Position numbers and translations under genes: made by a program
NCBI RefSeq assembly: GCF_017565405.1
Contig: NZ_JAGEKR010000001.1
Coordinates: 243,499 to 307,498, forward strand
DNA length: 64,000 bases
From: Allobranchiibius sp. CTAmp26
GTDB taxonomy: Bacteria; Actinomycetota; Actinomycetes; Actinomycetales; Dermatophilaceae
Reading direction: 5' to 3'
Notes under the pieces: model-generated
Databases searched by the model: none
What the model saw: only the letters and a program-made list of their open reading frames with translations
Told to the model about the DNA's origin: nothing
Shown here: in pieces, positions 48,030 to 56,830 of the stretch
How the letters are laid out: every line of letters begins with the position of its first letter
Position numbering within the stretch: position 1 is the stretch's first letter

Positions 48030-48884
48030 ATGAAAAACGCGCTGCGTGCCCTGTGCGGCACCTCGATCGTGACACTAGGGGTCACCGCCGCTCTGCCGGC
48101 GGCGCAGGCCCACGCTACGCCCGCCACCCACCGCCTCACTGCCACCGCACGGGCCGCGGGCCTCACCGCGGCCGGCGGCGGCTATCCGGGCTGGCGGTCC
48201 AAGACCGTCTCGTCCGGCCAGCAGACCGCTCAGATGATGCGTCCGATGTACACCAATGGCAACGCCTACGGGGTGGACGTGTCGCAGTACCAGGGCAACG
48301 TGGCCTGGAACTACCTGCGGGGCCAGGGGTTCTCCTTCGCCTACGTCAAGGCGAGTGAGGGCACGGGGTACAGCAGCTCGACGTTCCGGGCGCAGTACAA
48401 CGGGTCGTACGCCGCAGGGTTCATCCGCGGCGCGTACCACTTCGCACTCCCCAACCAGTCCAGCGGCAGCTACCAGGCGGACTACTTCCTAGCGCACGGC
48501 GGTGGCTGGTCCCGGGACGGTCGCACCCTCCCTGGAGCGCTCGATATCGAGTACAACCCTTACGGCTCGTCGTGCTACGGCTACAGCCGGTCCGGGATGA
48601 CCTCGTGGATCAAGTCGTTCGTGAACCGCTATCGCTCACGTACGGGCCGCTACCCGGTGGTCTACACGACGTACGACTGGTGGGCCACCTGCACCGGCAA
48701 CACCTCGGCGCTCGCCGGGCTGACGCCGTTCTGGATCGCTCAGTACAGCCACGTGCCGAACCAGCTCCCGGCCGGGACGCGGTTCTCCCACATCTGGCAG
48801 TACAGCCAGAGCGGCGGCCTGGACAAGGACCGCTTCAACGGCACCACGGCCGGGCTGCGCTCGCTCGCCCTCGGCGCGCGCTGA
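48030..48884 (+). CDS. Secreted GH25 lysozyme
   Basis: This 284-residue protein begins with a Sec signal peptide (about 1-30, ending AQAHA). The GH25 domain shows YGVDVSQYQGNVAW, FAYVKASEGTG, GAYHFALP and LPGALDIEYNP, including the catalytic Asp/Glu residues, and ends IWQYSQSGGLDKDRFNG. It cleaves the beta-1,4 bond between N-acetylmuramic acid and N-acetylglucosamine in peptidoglycan. No extra cell-wall-binding domain is present. It stands alone between two minus-strand genes. Confidence 0.93.
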   Translation: MKNALRALCGTSIVTLGVTAALPAAQAHATPATHRLTATARAAGLTAAGGGYPGWRSKTVSSGQQTAQMMRPMYTNGNAYGVDVSQYQGNVAWNYLRGQGFSFAYVKASEGTGYSSSTFRAQYNGSYAAGFIRGAYHFALPNQSSGSYQADYFLAHGGGWSRDGRTLPGALDIEYNPYGSSCYGYSRSGMTSWIKSFVNRYRSRTGRYPVVYTTYDWWATCTGNTSALAGLTPFWIAQYSHVPNQLPAGTRFSHIWQYSQSGGLDKDRFNGTTAGLRSLALGAR

Positions 48885-48887
48885 GTC

Positions 48888-49751
48888 TCAGCGCACCGGC
48901 AGCTGCGCCCGCAGGATCACGTCGGCCCCGTCGTACTCGGCCATCGGCATCACGGGTACGACGGGCGGCGTGGACCCGATGACGGCCTCCGGGCCGGCTG
49001 CCTGAGCAAGGCGTTCGAGGTTGGTGACGGTGGGGGCCAACATCGACGCTTCACCGGAGGCGACGTCGGCGATCAGATCGGCAGGGGCGACCCATCGGGA
49101 GATGTCCGCCTCGCTGGTCTGATCGTCGGCGCGCTGACCCTCGGGCAGGAGCGCGGCGAAGAAGTAGGTGTCGTAGCGCCGCTTCTCGAATTCCGGCGTC
49201 AGCCAGTGGTCCTGGAACGACAACAGATCCGAGCGCAGCACCAGCCCCTCGTGGGAGAGCAGCTGCGTCATGGACATCTCCTTGGCGAGCAACGCCGCCC
49301 GATGCCCCTGCCAGGTCGGGCCGGTCACGTCTGCCAGCACCTCGTCGGCCGTGCGCCCGGCGAGCAGCACACCGCACTCCTCGAAGACCTCGCGGACCGC
49401 GGCACACACCAACTCGACGGCCTCCGCCCGCGGAACGCCGAGGCGGACCGCCCACTCCCGCGGGGACGGCCCCGCCCAGGGCACGTCGACATCGGCGTCG
49501 CGCGGGTCGACCCCGCCACCCGGGAAGACCCACATCGAGGGCGCGAACGCCATCGAGGCGACCCGCCGCAGCATGAACACCTCCGGTGCGCTACCGGATC
49601 GGCCGTGCCGCAGCACCATCACCGTCGAGGCGCGCCGGGGCGCCACCCCGGCGGGCGATCCGGCGTCCAGCCACTGACGTGCCAGCTCGCCGACCGGTCC
49701 GACGGCGACGAAGACGTGCTCGCGGGTAGCGACCGCCGAGGGCTCAGTCAC
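48888..49751 (-). CDS. NUDIX hydrolase family protein
   Basis: This 287-residue protein has the NUDIX elements split by an insertion: [15 protein letters not shown], then about 35 residues later CAAVREVFEECGVLL. This long-loop NUDIX type (NUDT19-like) is frequent in actinobacteria. The substrate is unknown. GTG 49751 overlaps the ridA-like stop by eight bases, so the two are coupled. Confidence 0.87.
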   Translation of the reverse strand: MTEPSAVATREHVFVAVGPVGELARQWLDAGSPAGVAPRRASTVMVLRHGRSGSAPEVFMLRRVASMAFAPSMWVFPGGGVDPRDADVDVPWAGPSPREWAVRLGVPRAEAVELVCAAVREVFEECGVLLAGRTADEVLADVTGPTWQGHRAALLAKEMSMTQLLSHEGLVLRSDLLSFQDHWLTPEFEKRRYDTYFFAALLPEGQRADDQTSEADISRWVAPADLIADVASGEASMLAPTVTNLERLAQAAGPEAVIGSTPPVVPVMPMAEYDGADVILRAQLPVR

Positions 49752-50205
49752 GGACGACGACGGTGATCTCGACCTCGACAGGGGCATCGAGCGGCAGGAC
49801 GGCCACGCCCACCGCGGAGCGGGCGTGCACGCCGTCCGCGCCGAACGCCGCACCGAGCAGCTCGCTCGCGCCGTTGACGACGGCGGGCTGACCGGTGAAC
49901 GCGGGGTCGCTGGCCACGAAGCCGACGACCTTGACCACCCGCACGGTGTCCAGGTCGGGCACCAACGACTTCACCGCGGCGATCGCGTTGAGGGCGCAGG
50001 TGCGGGCCAGCTCGGTCGCCTGCTCCGGGGTGACCTGCGCCCCGACCTTGCCGGTGGCGGTGAGCGCGCCGTCGACCATCGGCAGCTGACCCGAGGTCTG
50101 CACGGTGTCGGCGTACCGCACAGCCGGGACGTACGACGCCAGCGGCGCGACGACGTCGGGCACGCTCAGCCCCATCGCCGCGAGCCGGTCCTCGACCTGC
50201 GACAT
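49744..50205 (-). CDS. RidA/YjgF-type enamine/imine deaminase family protein
   Basis: The 153-residue protein fits the Rid family: YADTVQTSGQLPMVDG near the N-terminus, ARTCALNAIAAVKSLVPDLDTV and RSAVGVAVLPLDAPVEVEITV at the C-terminus. The arginine that binds substrate carboxylate in RidA is present in ARSAVGV, so imine hydrolysis is plausible. ATG 50205 shares a base with the DUF4177 gene stop (TGATG). Equivalent to Rv3678c. Confidence 0.88.
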   Translation of the reverse strand: MSQVEDRLAAMGLSVPDVVAPLASYVPAVRYADTVQTSGQLPMVDGALTATGKVGAQVTPEQATELARTCALNAIAAVKSLVPDLDTVRVVKVVGFVASDPAFTGQPAVVNGASELLGAAFGADGVHARSAVGVAVLPLDAPVEVEITVVVRD

Positions 50206-50363
50206 CAGGTGTGCTTGGGACGCTTCAGGTAGGCGACCAGGTTGCCGCCGTCCGGGCTCTGCAGCACCTGCACGAGCTCCCAACCGTCCTCACCCCATTG
50301 GTCCAGGATCTGCTTGGTCGCGTGCACGATCAGCGGGACGGTCGCGTACTCCCACGTGTTCAC
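50205..50363 (-). CDS. DUF4177-like small protein
   Basis: GTG 50363, with GAGGAG five bases upstream, starts a 52-residue protein: NTWEYATVPLIVHATKQILD, then WGEDGWELVQVL and VAYLKRPK. The pattern WEY...LNxxGxxGWEL is the DUF4177 signature; function is unknown. It is conserved upstream of the Rid gene in related genomes, and the stop overlaps the Rid start, so the two are co-translated. Confidence 0.85.
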   Translation of the reverse strand: MNTWEYATVPLIVHATKQILDQWGEDGWELVQVLQSPDGGNLVAYLKRPKHT

Positions 50364-50486
50364 GGGTTCTCCTCGTCGTCGTTCGGGTCGGGTCGGTCCA
50401 CTCGCGGACGAGCGGAATCCACCGCAGTCTGGCAGGGCGCGACCGCTCGGTGCGAACCCCTCCCGCGCGCTGCGTAGGCTCCCAGC

Positions 50487-51275
50487 ATGGCTTCCGTGCT
50501 GGACCGCGCCGCCGCGCCGCCCGACGAGACCACCGCGTACGGCGAGGAGCCGGACCAGATCTACGACGTGCGGCAGCCGACCGGGCCACCGCGTGGGGTG
50601 ACGGTGATCGTCGTGCACGGCGGCTTCTGGCGGCCCGCCACCGACCGCAGCCACACCGGCAGCGAGGCCGTGGCCTTCGCGCAGGACGGTTTCCACGTCG
50701 TGGTGCCGGAGTACCGGCGAGCGGCGCGCGGCGGTTGGCCGGCCATGCGCGCGGACCTGCGGGACGTCGTCGCCGCCGTCGCGGCCCGCACCGATCTGCC
50801 GGATCGCGTCGTCCTGGTGGGGCATTCGGCCGGCGGCCACCTGGTCGCGTGGCTCGCGGCCCAGCCCGAGACGCACGGCGTCGTCGGCACAGTCGCGCTG
50901 GCCGGCTGCGTGGATCTGCATCTGGTGCACGAGCTCGGCCTGGGCGCAGGCGCCGCCGAGGCCCTGATGGGCAGCACGCCCGAGAAAGACCCGGCCGGCT
51001 GGGAGCAGGCGGATCCGGCCCGTCTCGGGGGTCCCCCGGCGCCCGTCGTCGCGATCCACGGCACCCGCGACGAGCACGTGCCGCTCTCGATCTCGCAGAG
51101 CTACACGGCTGCCGTCCCCAGCACGCGGCTGCGGGTGATCGACGGCGCCGATCACTTCGACGTTATCGATCCGCAGTCGGCGGCGTTCGCGATCGTCCGC
51201 GCGGCGGTGTCAGAGCTGGCCGATCCGACTGACCTGGCCGACCCGGCCGATCTCGCGGGCGGGCGCGAACGGTGA
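50487..51275 (+). CDS. Alpha/beta hydrolase (kynurenine-formamidase-like)
   Basis: The 262-residue protein has the oxyanion motif VVHGGFWRP, nucleophile serine in VLVGHSAGGHL, Asp in IHGTRDEHVPL and His in GADHFDVI, so the triad is complete. The HGGFW motif is typical of formamidase-like and carboxylesterase family IV enzymes. It overlaps the first ArsA-type ATPase by four bases (GTGA). The substrate is unknown. Confidence 0.88.
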   Translation: MASVLDRAAAPPDETTAYGEEPDQIYDVRQPTGPPRGVTVIVVHGGFWRPATDRSHTGSEAVAFAQDGFHVVVPEYRRAARGGWPAMRADLRDVVAAVAARTDLPDRVVLVGHSAGGHLVAWLAAQPETHGVVGTVALAGCVDLHLVHELGLGAGAAEALMGSTPEKDPAGWEQADPARLGGPPAPVVAIHGTRDEHVPLSISQSYTAAVPSTRLRVIDGADHFDVIDPQSAAFAIVRAAVSELADPTDLADPADLAGGRER

Positions 51276-52249
51276 CCGCACAGCTGCACATCGTCTCGGG
51301 CAAGGGGGGCACCGGCAAGACGACGGTCGCCGCCGCCCTGGCGCTCGCCCTGGCACACGACGGCCGGCGGGTGCTGCTCGTCGAGGTCGAGGGCCGCGGC
51401 GGCATCAGTCAGGTCTTCGACGTCGCACCCTTCGGCGACGAGGAGACCCACGTCGCCCGCGGGCTCGGAGGCGGCGAGGTGCGCGGCCTCGCCATCGACC
51501 CGAAGGCGGCGCTGCTGGAATACCTGCAGATGTTCTACAAGCTCGGCCGGGCCGGCGGTCTGCTGGAGAAGTTCGGCGCCATCGACTTCGCGACCACCAT
51601 CGCGCCGGGGATGCGCGACGTGCTGGTCATCGGCAAGGTCTACGAGGTCGTACGCCGCGACGAGCACCACGCGCGACGAGGTTTCCAGCAGTACGACGCC
51701 GTCGTCCTCGACGCTCCCCCGACCGGCCGGATCGGCAAGTTCCTGGCGGTCAACCGTGAGCTGTCGGGACTGGCGAAGGTGGGCCCGATCAAGAAGCAGG
51801 CCGACTCGATCATGCGGATGCTGACCTCCGGTCGCAGCCGGGTGCACCTGGTCGCGGTCGCGGAGGAGATGCCCGTGCAGGAGACCATCGACGCCACAGC
51901 CGAGCTGCGCGGCGAGGGCCTGCCGATGGGATCGATCATCGTCAACCAGGAACGCGGGGCGCTGCTCGGCAAGAGGTCCCGCGCCCTGCTGCAGAGCCCC
52001 GATTTCGACGCCGAGCCGCTGAGCGCCGACCTGGCCGATGGGGGTCTGCGGGTCGGACCCACGCTCGTGGACGGGCTCGTGGAGTCCGGACGGCGTCTGG
52101 ACGAGCGGCTGTCCCTGGAGGAGCGCGAACGGGCCCGGCTCAGCTCACTCGACCTGCCGATCGTGCGGCTGCCCGCACTGCCGGACGGGATGGACGCGGG
52201 CGGGCTGCGTCAGCTCGCCGCCGACCTGCACCGCCAGGGAATGCAATGA
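51272..52249 (+). CDS. ArsA/GET3-like ATPase, first of a pair (Rv3679-like)
   Basis: The 325-residue deviant-Walker ATPase has SGKGGTGKTTVAAALALALA (residues 8-27) and the switch region DAPPTGRIGKFL. The order ATPase-ATPase-whiB-PBP is the Rv3679-Rv3682 arrangement, in which the two ATPases form a heterodimer that affects redox and anion handling in mycobacteria. The cysteines that bind As(III) or zinc in ArsA/GET3 are not obvious. GTG 51272 overlaps the upstream hydrolase. Confidence 0.9.
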   Translation: MTAQLHIVSGKGGTGKTTVAAALALALAHDGRRVLLVEVEGRGGISQVFDVAPFGDEETHVARGLGGGEVRGLAIDPKAALLEYLQMFYKLGRAGGLLEKFGAIDFATTIAPGMRDVLVIGKVYEVVRRDEHHARRGFQQYDAVVLDAPPTGRIGKFLAVNRELSGLAKVGPIKKQADSIMRMLTSGRSRVHLVAVAEEMPVQETIDATAELRGEGLPMGSIIVNQERGALLGKRSRALLQSPDFDAEPLSADLADGGLRVGPTLVDGLVESGRRLDERLSLEERERARLSSLDLPIVRLPALPDGMDAGGLRQLAADLHRQGMQ

Positions 52250-53409
52250 CGACCCCGAGCCTGAACATCGACACCCTGATCGACGACCCCACGATCCGCA
52301 CCGTGATCTGCTGCGGCTCCGGCGGGGTGGGCAAGACGACCACCGCGGCCGCCGTGGCGATCCGTGCCGCGGAGGCAGGCCGGTCCGTCGTGGTCCTCAC
52401 CATCGACCCGGCCCGACGGCTCGCGCAGGCTCTGGGACTGGAGCACCTGGACAACGATCCGGCCCCCGTGCACACCATCGACACCTCGGCGGGCGGATCG
52501 CTCGACGCGATGATGCTGGACATGAAGCGGACCTTCGACGAGGTCGTGATGTCCCACTCCACGCCGGAGAAGGCCGCCGCGATCATGGCGAACCCGTTCT
52601 ACGAGGCCGTGTCCAGCTCGTTCGCCGGCACTCAGGAGTACATGGCGATGGAGCGGCTGGGGCAGCTGCAGCAGGAGACGGTCGGCACCGACCGGCGGTG
52701 GGACCTGATCGTGGTGGACACCCCGCCCTCGCGCTCGGCCATGGACTTCCTCGACGCGCCCAAGAAGCTCGGGTCCTTCCTCGACGGCCGGTTCATACGG
52801 TTGATGACCGCGCCCGCCAAGGTGGGCGGCCGCGCGTACCTGAAGGTCGTGTCGGTGGGGATGAGCTCGGTCACCGGGGTGATGGCGAAGATCCTCGGCG
52901 CCCAGATGCTGAAGGACGCCCAGACCTTCATCGCCGCGCTGGACACGATGTTCGGCGGTTTTCGCGAGCGCGCGGAGGTGACGTACGCCGCGCTCAGCGA
53001 CGCGAGTACGGCGTTCCTCGTCGTGGCGTCACCCGAGCGCGATGCTCTGCGTGAGGCGTCGTTCTTCGTGGACCGTCTGGCCTCGGAGGGGATGCCGCTG
53101 GCCGGGCTCGTGGTGAACCGGCTGCAGCCGATCACCATCCCGTCGCTGTCCGCGGCGCGGGCGATCGAGACGGCGCAGGCGATCCGGGATCTACCCGGCC
53201 GGGCGGAGGGTTGGAAGCCGGCGGACACCGCGGCTCTGCTGCAGGTGCACGCCGAGGCCGCCGACCAGGCGGCGCGGCACCGGGCGGCGGTGGCCCGCTT
53301 CACCGCGGCGCACGAGGACATCCCCCAGGTCCACGTGCCGACGTCCGGCAGCGACGTGAACGATGTCGACCAACTGCGGGAGATCGGTGCGGCACTCAGT
53401 GGGGACTAG
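52246..53409 (+). CDS. ArsA/GET3-like ATPase, second of a pair (Rv3680-like)
   Basis: The 387-residue partner ATPase has P-loop CGSGGVGKTTTAAAVAIRAA (about 23-42), TIDPARRLAQALGL and VVDTPPSRSAMDFLD. It overlaps its partner by four bases. The longer C-terminal helical part and the MDFLDAPKKL region match Rv3680. It probably forms an obligate dimer with the preceding ATPase at the inner face of the membrane; the client protein is unknown. Confidence 0.9.
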   Translation: MTTPSLNIDTLIDDPTIRTVICCGSGGVGKTTTAAAVAIRAAEAGRSVVVLTIDPARRLAQALGLEHLDNDPAPVHTIDTSAGGSLDAMMLDMKRTFDEVVMSHSTPEKAAAIMANPFYEAVSSSFAGTQEYMAMERLGQLQQETVGTDRRWDLIVVDTPPSRSAMDFLDAPKKLGSFLDGRFIRLMTAPAKVGGRAYLKVVSVGMSSVTGVMAKILGAQMLKDAQTFIAALDTMFGGFRERAEVTYAALSDASTAFLVVASPERDALREASFFVDRLASEGMPLAGLVVNRLQPITIPSLSAARAIETAQAIRDLPGRAEGWKPADTAALLQVHAEAADQAARHRAAVARFTAAHEDIPQVHVPTSGSDVNDVDQLREIGAALSGD

Positions 53410-53437
53410 TCGGTGCCGGTCGAACGATCGGCGTCGG

Positions 53438-53740
53438 TCAGGGGCGCTCGTTGGCGCGGGCTGCCTTGAACAAGGCGGTCCAAGACCGCACCTCGGGACG
53501 CCGACGGAGCAGTGCACGGCGCTCACGCTCGGTCATGCCACCCCACACGCCGTACTCGGTGTGGTTGTCCAGGGCGTCGGCCAGGCACTCGGCCACCACG
53601 GGACAGCCCTGGCAGATCGCCTTGGCAAGCTGCTGAGCAGCGCCTTTGGCGAACAGCTCGTCCGGCACACCTCCACGACACGCGGCACGCGCCGCCCAGC
53701 TCTCGTCCCAGCTGGTGTGCTCGGGAGCAACTGCAGTCAT
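53438..53740 (-). CDS. WhiB-family Fe-S regulator (WblA/WhiB4-like)
   Basis: This 100-residue protein has the four cluster cysteines (21, 43, 46, 52; CxxC in ICQGCPVVAEC), the G-V-W-G-G turn (64-68) and a basic C-terminal DNA-contact segment ERRALLRRR. Position between the ArsA-like pair and the PBP gene is that of wblA in Streptomyces and whiB4 in mycobacteria, where it responds to oxygen or NO and controls development and antioxidant genes. It converges with the ATPases and is divergent from the PBP gene. Confidence 0.95.
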   Translation of the reverse strand: MTAVAPEHTSWDESWAARAACRGGVPDELFAKGAAQQLAKAICQGCPVVAECLADALDNHTEYGVWGGMTERERRALLRRRPEVRSWTALFKAARANERP

Positions 53741-53955
53741 CGCTTGAACCCTTCCCCATAGCGTCGTACTTTCCCCAAGGTAATGTCAGAAGAGTAAATA
53801 CTTGGTAATTGATCCGCTAGGCCTACTGAGAACTAATTAAACCTAGTTATTTATGACTATTTACACGGACCGACGTTGGGGTAAGTTACCTGCTCCGACG
53901 CCGCGACAGCGCGGGATCGAGGCCTTGCACAGCGGACCGGGTTAGCCTCGTGTCC
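53741..53955. promoter_or_regulatory. AT-rich divergent control region between whiB and PBP genes
   Basis: The 215 bases between the divergent starts contain a stretch (about 53785-53870) far richer in A and T than anything nearby, including TTGATC and AACTAATTAAACC, which could serve as -35 and -10 elements. wblA/whiB4 genes are heavily regulated and this region is the likely place for it. No specific operator can be assigned by eye. Confidence 0.5.
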
Positions 53956-56316
53956 ATGCGTGCCACCCGCCGGCTCGGATCCGTGCTCACCCTGCTCATC
54001 GCCCTGCTCGCCACCGCGATGGTGATGGGCCTGCTCGCGGCCGGACTGCTGATCCCCGCCGTCGGCGGGGCCGGCCTCGCCACCAACAAGAGCATCAGCC
54101 TCTTCAACGGGCTGCCGTCGACGTTCGCCATGAACCCGCTTGCTCAGCAGTCGCGGATCCTGGCGGCCGACGGCTCGACGATCGCCACGCCGTTCAACGA
54201 GAACCGCATCGTGGTGCCGCTGAACAAGGTCTCGCCCATCATGCAGAAGGCGCAGGTGGCGATCGAGGACGAGCGCTTCTTCCAGCACGGCGGCATCGAC
54301 CCCAGGGGCCTGCTCCGCGCGCTCACCAGCAACGCCCAGGGGGGCGGCGTCCAGGGAGCCTCCACCCTCACCCAGCAGTACGTGAAGGTGTCGCTGCAGA
54401 ACGAGGCGCTCAGCTCCGGCAACACCGCGGCCGCGAAGAACGCGGTGGCGCGCGAAGGTCTGCAGGGGTACGTCCGCAAGCTGCAGGAGCTGAAGTACGC
54501 GACGGCGCTGGAGCAGAAGTACAGCAAGGACCAGATCCTCGACGGCTACCTCAACCTCGTCTACTACGGCGACCAGCAGTACGGCATCGAGGCGGCCGCG
54601 CAGCACTACTTCAGCGTGCACGCCTCGCAACTGAACCTGCCGCAGGCCGCCCTGCTCGCCGGGGTGGTCAACCAGCCCTCCGCGTTCGACCCGGTCAACA
54701 ACCCCCATGACTCCAAGACGCGCCGCAACATCGTGCTGCAGAAGATGTACCAGCAGAAGATCATCACCTTCAAGCAGTACTCGGACGCGTCGGTGTCGCC
54801 GATCGCGCTGAAGCTGAAGAACATCAGCGGCAACTGCGCGTCGTCGCAGTACCCGTACTTCTGCAACTACGTGACGAGCTGGCTGGACCAGCAGCCGGCG
54901 CTCGGCAAGACCGTCAAGGCTCGTCAGGCAGCGCTGCAGAGTGGCGGGCTCACCATCAAGACCTCGTTCCAGCCCAAGATGGCCGCCATCATCGACCAGC
55001 AGATCCGTGCGAAGGTGCCGCAGAACAACAAGTACGGCATCAACAGCGCGGGCGTGATGATCAAGCCAGGCACGGGCGACATCATCGCCACGGCGCAGAA
55101 CACCTCCTACAGCAACACGACCGCGCGCGGGAAGACGTCCCTGGACCTCGCAGGCACGGCGAAGTTCACCTTCGGCTCCTCCACGAAGTACTTCCAGATC
55201 CTCACGGCGCTCGAGCGCGGTGCGTCACCGGACCAGACGATCAACGTCCCGAAGCAGAACATCAAGACAACGGACAATCAGCCGGGGTCCACCTTCAAGT
55301 ACCTCGCCTTCAACGGTCCTTGCTATGACAACAAGCGCGGCACGTTCCAGATCGGAAACGACTTCTCAGTACCGTCCGGACCGATGCCGTACGCCACAGC
55401 GACCGCATGGTCGGTCAACACCGCGTTCACCCAGCTGACGGCGGACGTCGGCATGTGCAACGTGGTCGACACCATGGTCAAACTGGGCCTGGACCGCAGA
55501 GACCTGCAGATCACCCCGGCCGGCATCGTGCTGGGCGTGGGTGTCACCTCCCCGATTCAGCTCGCCAACGCCTACGCAACGGCCGCGGCAGGCGGCAAGT
55601 ACTGCCCGCCGCGACCGGTCGAGTCGATCACCGACGGTAACGGCAAGAAGCTCAAGCTGACCGGCATCACCTGCAGACAAGTGATCTCCAAGAAGACGGC
55701 CGAGGAGACCAGTCAGATCTTCCGAGCCGTACTCAATCCGAATGACCCGAAGGCGACGGGGCACAAGTCCGCGCTTGCCCGCGGACGGCCGGCCGCGGGC
55801 AAGACCGGCACGGTGACGGGGGCGAAGAACATCTGGTTCGTCGGTTACACCCCGCAGATCGCCACAGCGGTGTGGGTCGGACACGGGTCGGGGTCGCAGC
55901 CGAACCTGAAGGACATCACCCTGGCCGGCAAGAAGTACAACGGCTACGTGTTCGCAGGCGACCTCGCCGGGCCGATCTGGAAGAGCATCATGGACGCGGC
56001 CCTCAAGGGCCAACCCATCGAGCAGTTCCCCGTGGTGCCCGGCATGAATACCGGCACCAGCACATCCACCCCGAGTTCGTCGTCCTCGTCATCGTCGACG
56101 TCATCTTCTTCATCGACGTCGACGCAGATCTCCGTGCCCAACGTCGTCGGGCAGGACATCAACTCGGCGATCGCCACCTTGCAGGCGGCCGGGTTCCACG
56201 TGCAGGTCGGTCCGAGCCGTCCCGGCCCGCAGCCACGGGGTCAGATCACCGCGATGTCAGCGTCCGGCGGCGCGACTCAGGGCACCACGATCTACATCTA
56301 CCCCAGCTCGGGCTGA
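53956..56316 (+). CDS. Class A penicillin-binding protein with C-terminal PASTA domain (PonA2-like)
   Basis: The 786-residue bifunctional enzyme has an N-terminal membrane anchor (about 8-38), a GT51 glycosyltransferase with catalytic Glu104 in EDERFFQH and GASTLTQQYVK, a transpeptidase with S408-S-T-K411, SVN (486-488) and KTG (616-618), a Ser-rich linker and one PASTA domain (about 720-785). It polymerises and crosslinks peptidoglycan. Gene order after whiB matches ponA2 (Rv3682). ATG 53956 is used; a GTG at 53950 is also in frame. Confidence 0.94.
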   Translation: MRATRRLGSVLTLLIALLATAMVMGLLAAGLLIPAVGGAGLATNKSISLFNGLPSTFAMNPLAQQSRILAADGSTIATPFNENRIVVPLNKVSPIMQKAQVAIEDERFFQHGGIDPRGLLRALTSNAQGGGVQGASTLTQQYVKVSLQNEALSSGNTAAAKNAVAREGLQGYVRKLQELKYATALEQKYSKDQILDGYLNLVYYGDQQYGIEAAAQHYFSVHASQLNLPQAALLAGVVNQPSAFDPVNNPHDSKTRRNIVLQKMYQQKIITFKQYSDASVSPIALKLKNISGNCASSQYPYFCNYVTSWLDQQPALGKTVKARQAALQSGGLTIKTSFQPKMAAIIDQQIRAKVPQNNKYGINSAGVMIKPGTGDIIATAQNTSYSNTTARGKTSLDLAGTAKFTFGSSTKYFQILTALERGASPDQTINVPKQNIKTTDNQPGSTFKYLAFNGPCYDNKRGTFQIGNDFSVPSGPMPYATATAWSVNTAFTQLTADVGMCNVVDTMVKLGLDRRDLQITPAGIVLGVGVTSPIQLANAYATAAAGGKYCPPRPVESITDGNGKKLKLTGITCRQVISKKTAEETSQIFRAVLNPNDPKATGHKSALARGRPAAGKTGTVTGAKNIWFVGYTPQIATAVWVGHGSGSQPNLKDITLAGKKYNGYVFAGDLAGPIWKSIMDAALKGQPIEQFPVVPGMNTGTSTSTPSSSSSSSSTSSSSSTSTQISVPNVVGQDINSAIATLQAAGFHVQVGPSRPGPQPRGQITAMSASGGATQGTTIYIYPSSG

Positions 56317-56319
56317 GCC

Positions 56320-56775
56320 TCAGCCGGCGCTGAGCGCCTCACGCACGGCGGCGGCGACCTTGCCGCCGTCCGCACGACCGGCGATCTGCGGCTGCAGGAC
56401 CTTCATGACCTGGCCCATGCCCCCCATCCCGGAGGCACCGGTCGATGAGATCGCCTGCTGGATCATCGTGGTCAGCTCCTCGTCGCTGAGCTGCGCCGGC
56501 AGGTAGTGCTCCAGGACGGCCAGCTCCGCGCGTTCGGCGTCGGCCAGCTCGGGCCGACCCGCGTCGTCGTACGCCGTCGCGGCCTCGCGCCGTTTCTTGG
56601 CCTCCTTGGTCACACAGGCCAGCACCTCGTCGTCGGTCAGCTCGTGCTTGGCGTCGCCGCTCACCTCCGAGGTGCGCACAGCCGCGAGCGCCATCCGCAG
56701 GGTCTGGGTGCGCACGGTGTCCTTCGCGCGCATCGCCGCGGTGAGGTCGGTCTGCAGGGTGTCCTTGAGGCTCAT
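56320..56775 (-). CDS. GatB/YqeY-domain protein
   Basis: The 151-residue protein is a stand-alone GatB/YqeY domain: SLKDTLQTDLTAAMRAKDTV at the N-terminus, LEHYLPAQLSDEEL in the middle and MGQVMKVLQPQIAGRADGG near the end. The domain binds tRNA in GatB, but the role of stand-alone members is unclear. It converges on the PBP gene with a 3-base gap between stops. Confidence 0.92.
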   Translation of the reverse strand: MSLKDTLQTDLTAAMRAKDTVRTQTLRMALAAVRTSEVSGDAKHELTDDEVLACVTKEAKKRREAATAYDDAGRPELADAERAELAVLEHYLPAQLSDEELTTMIQQAISSTGASGMGGMGQVMKVLQPQIAGRADGGKVAAAVREALSAG

Positions 56776-56830
56776 GCGGGGCAGTCTGTCACCCGTCCTC
56801 GCGTGTGCGAGCGCGTGTGAGGATGTGCGG

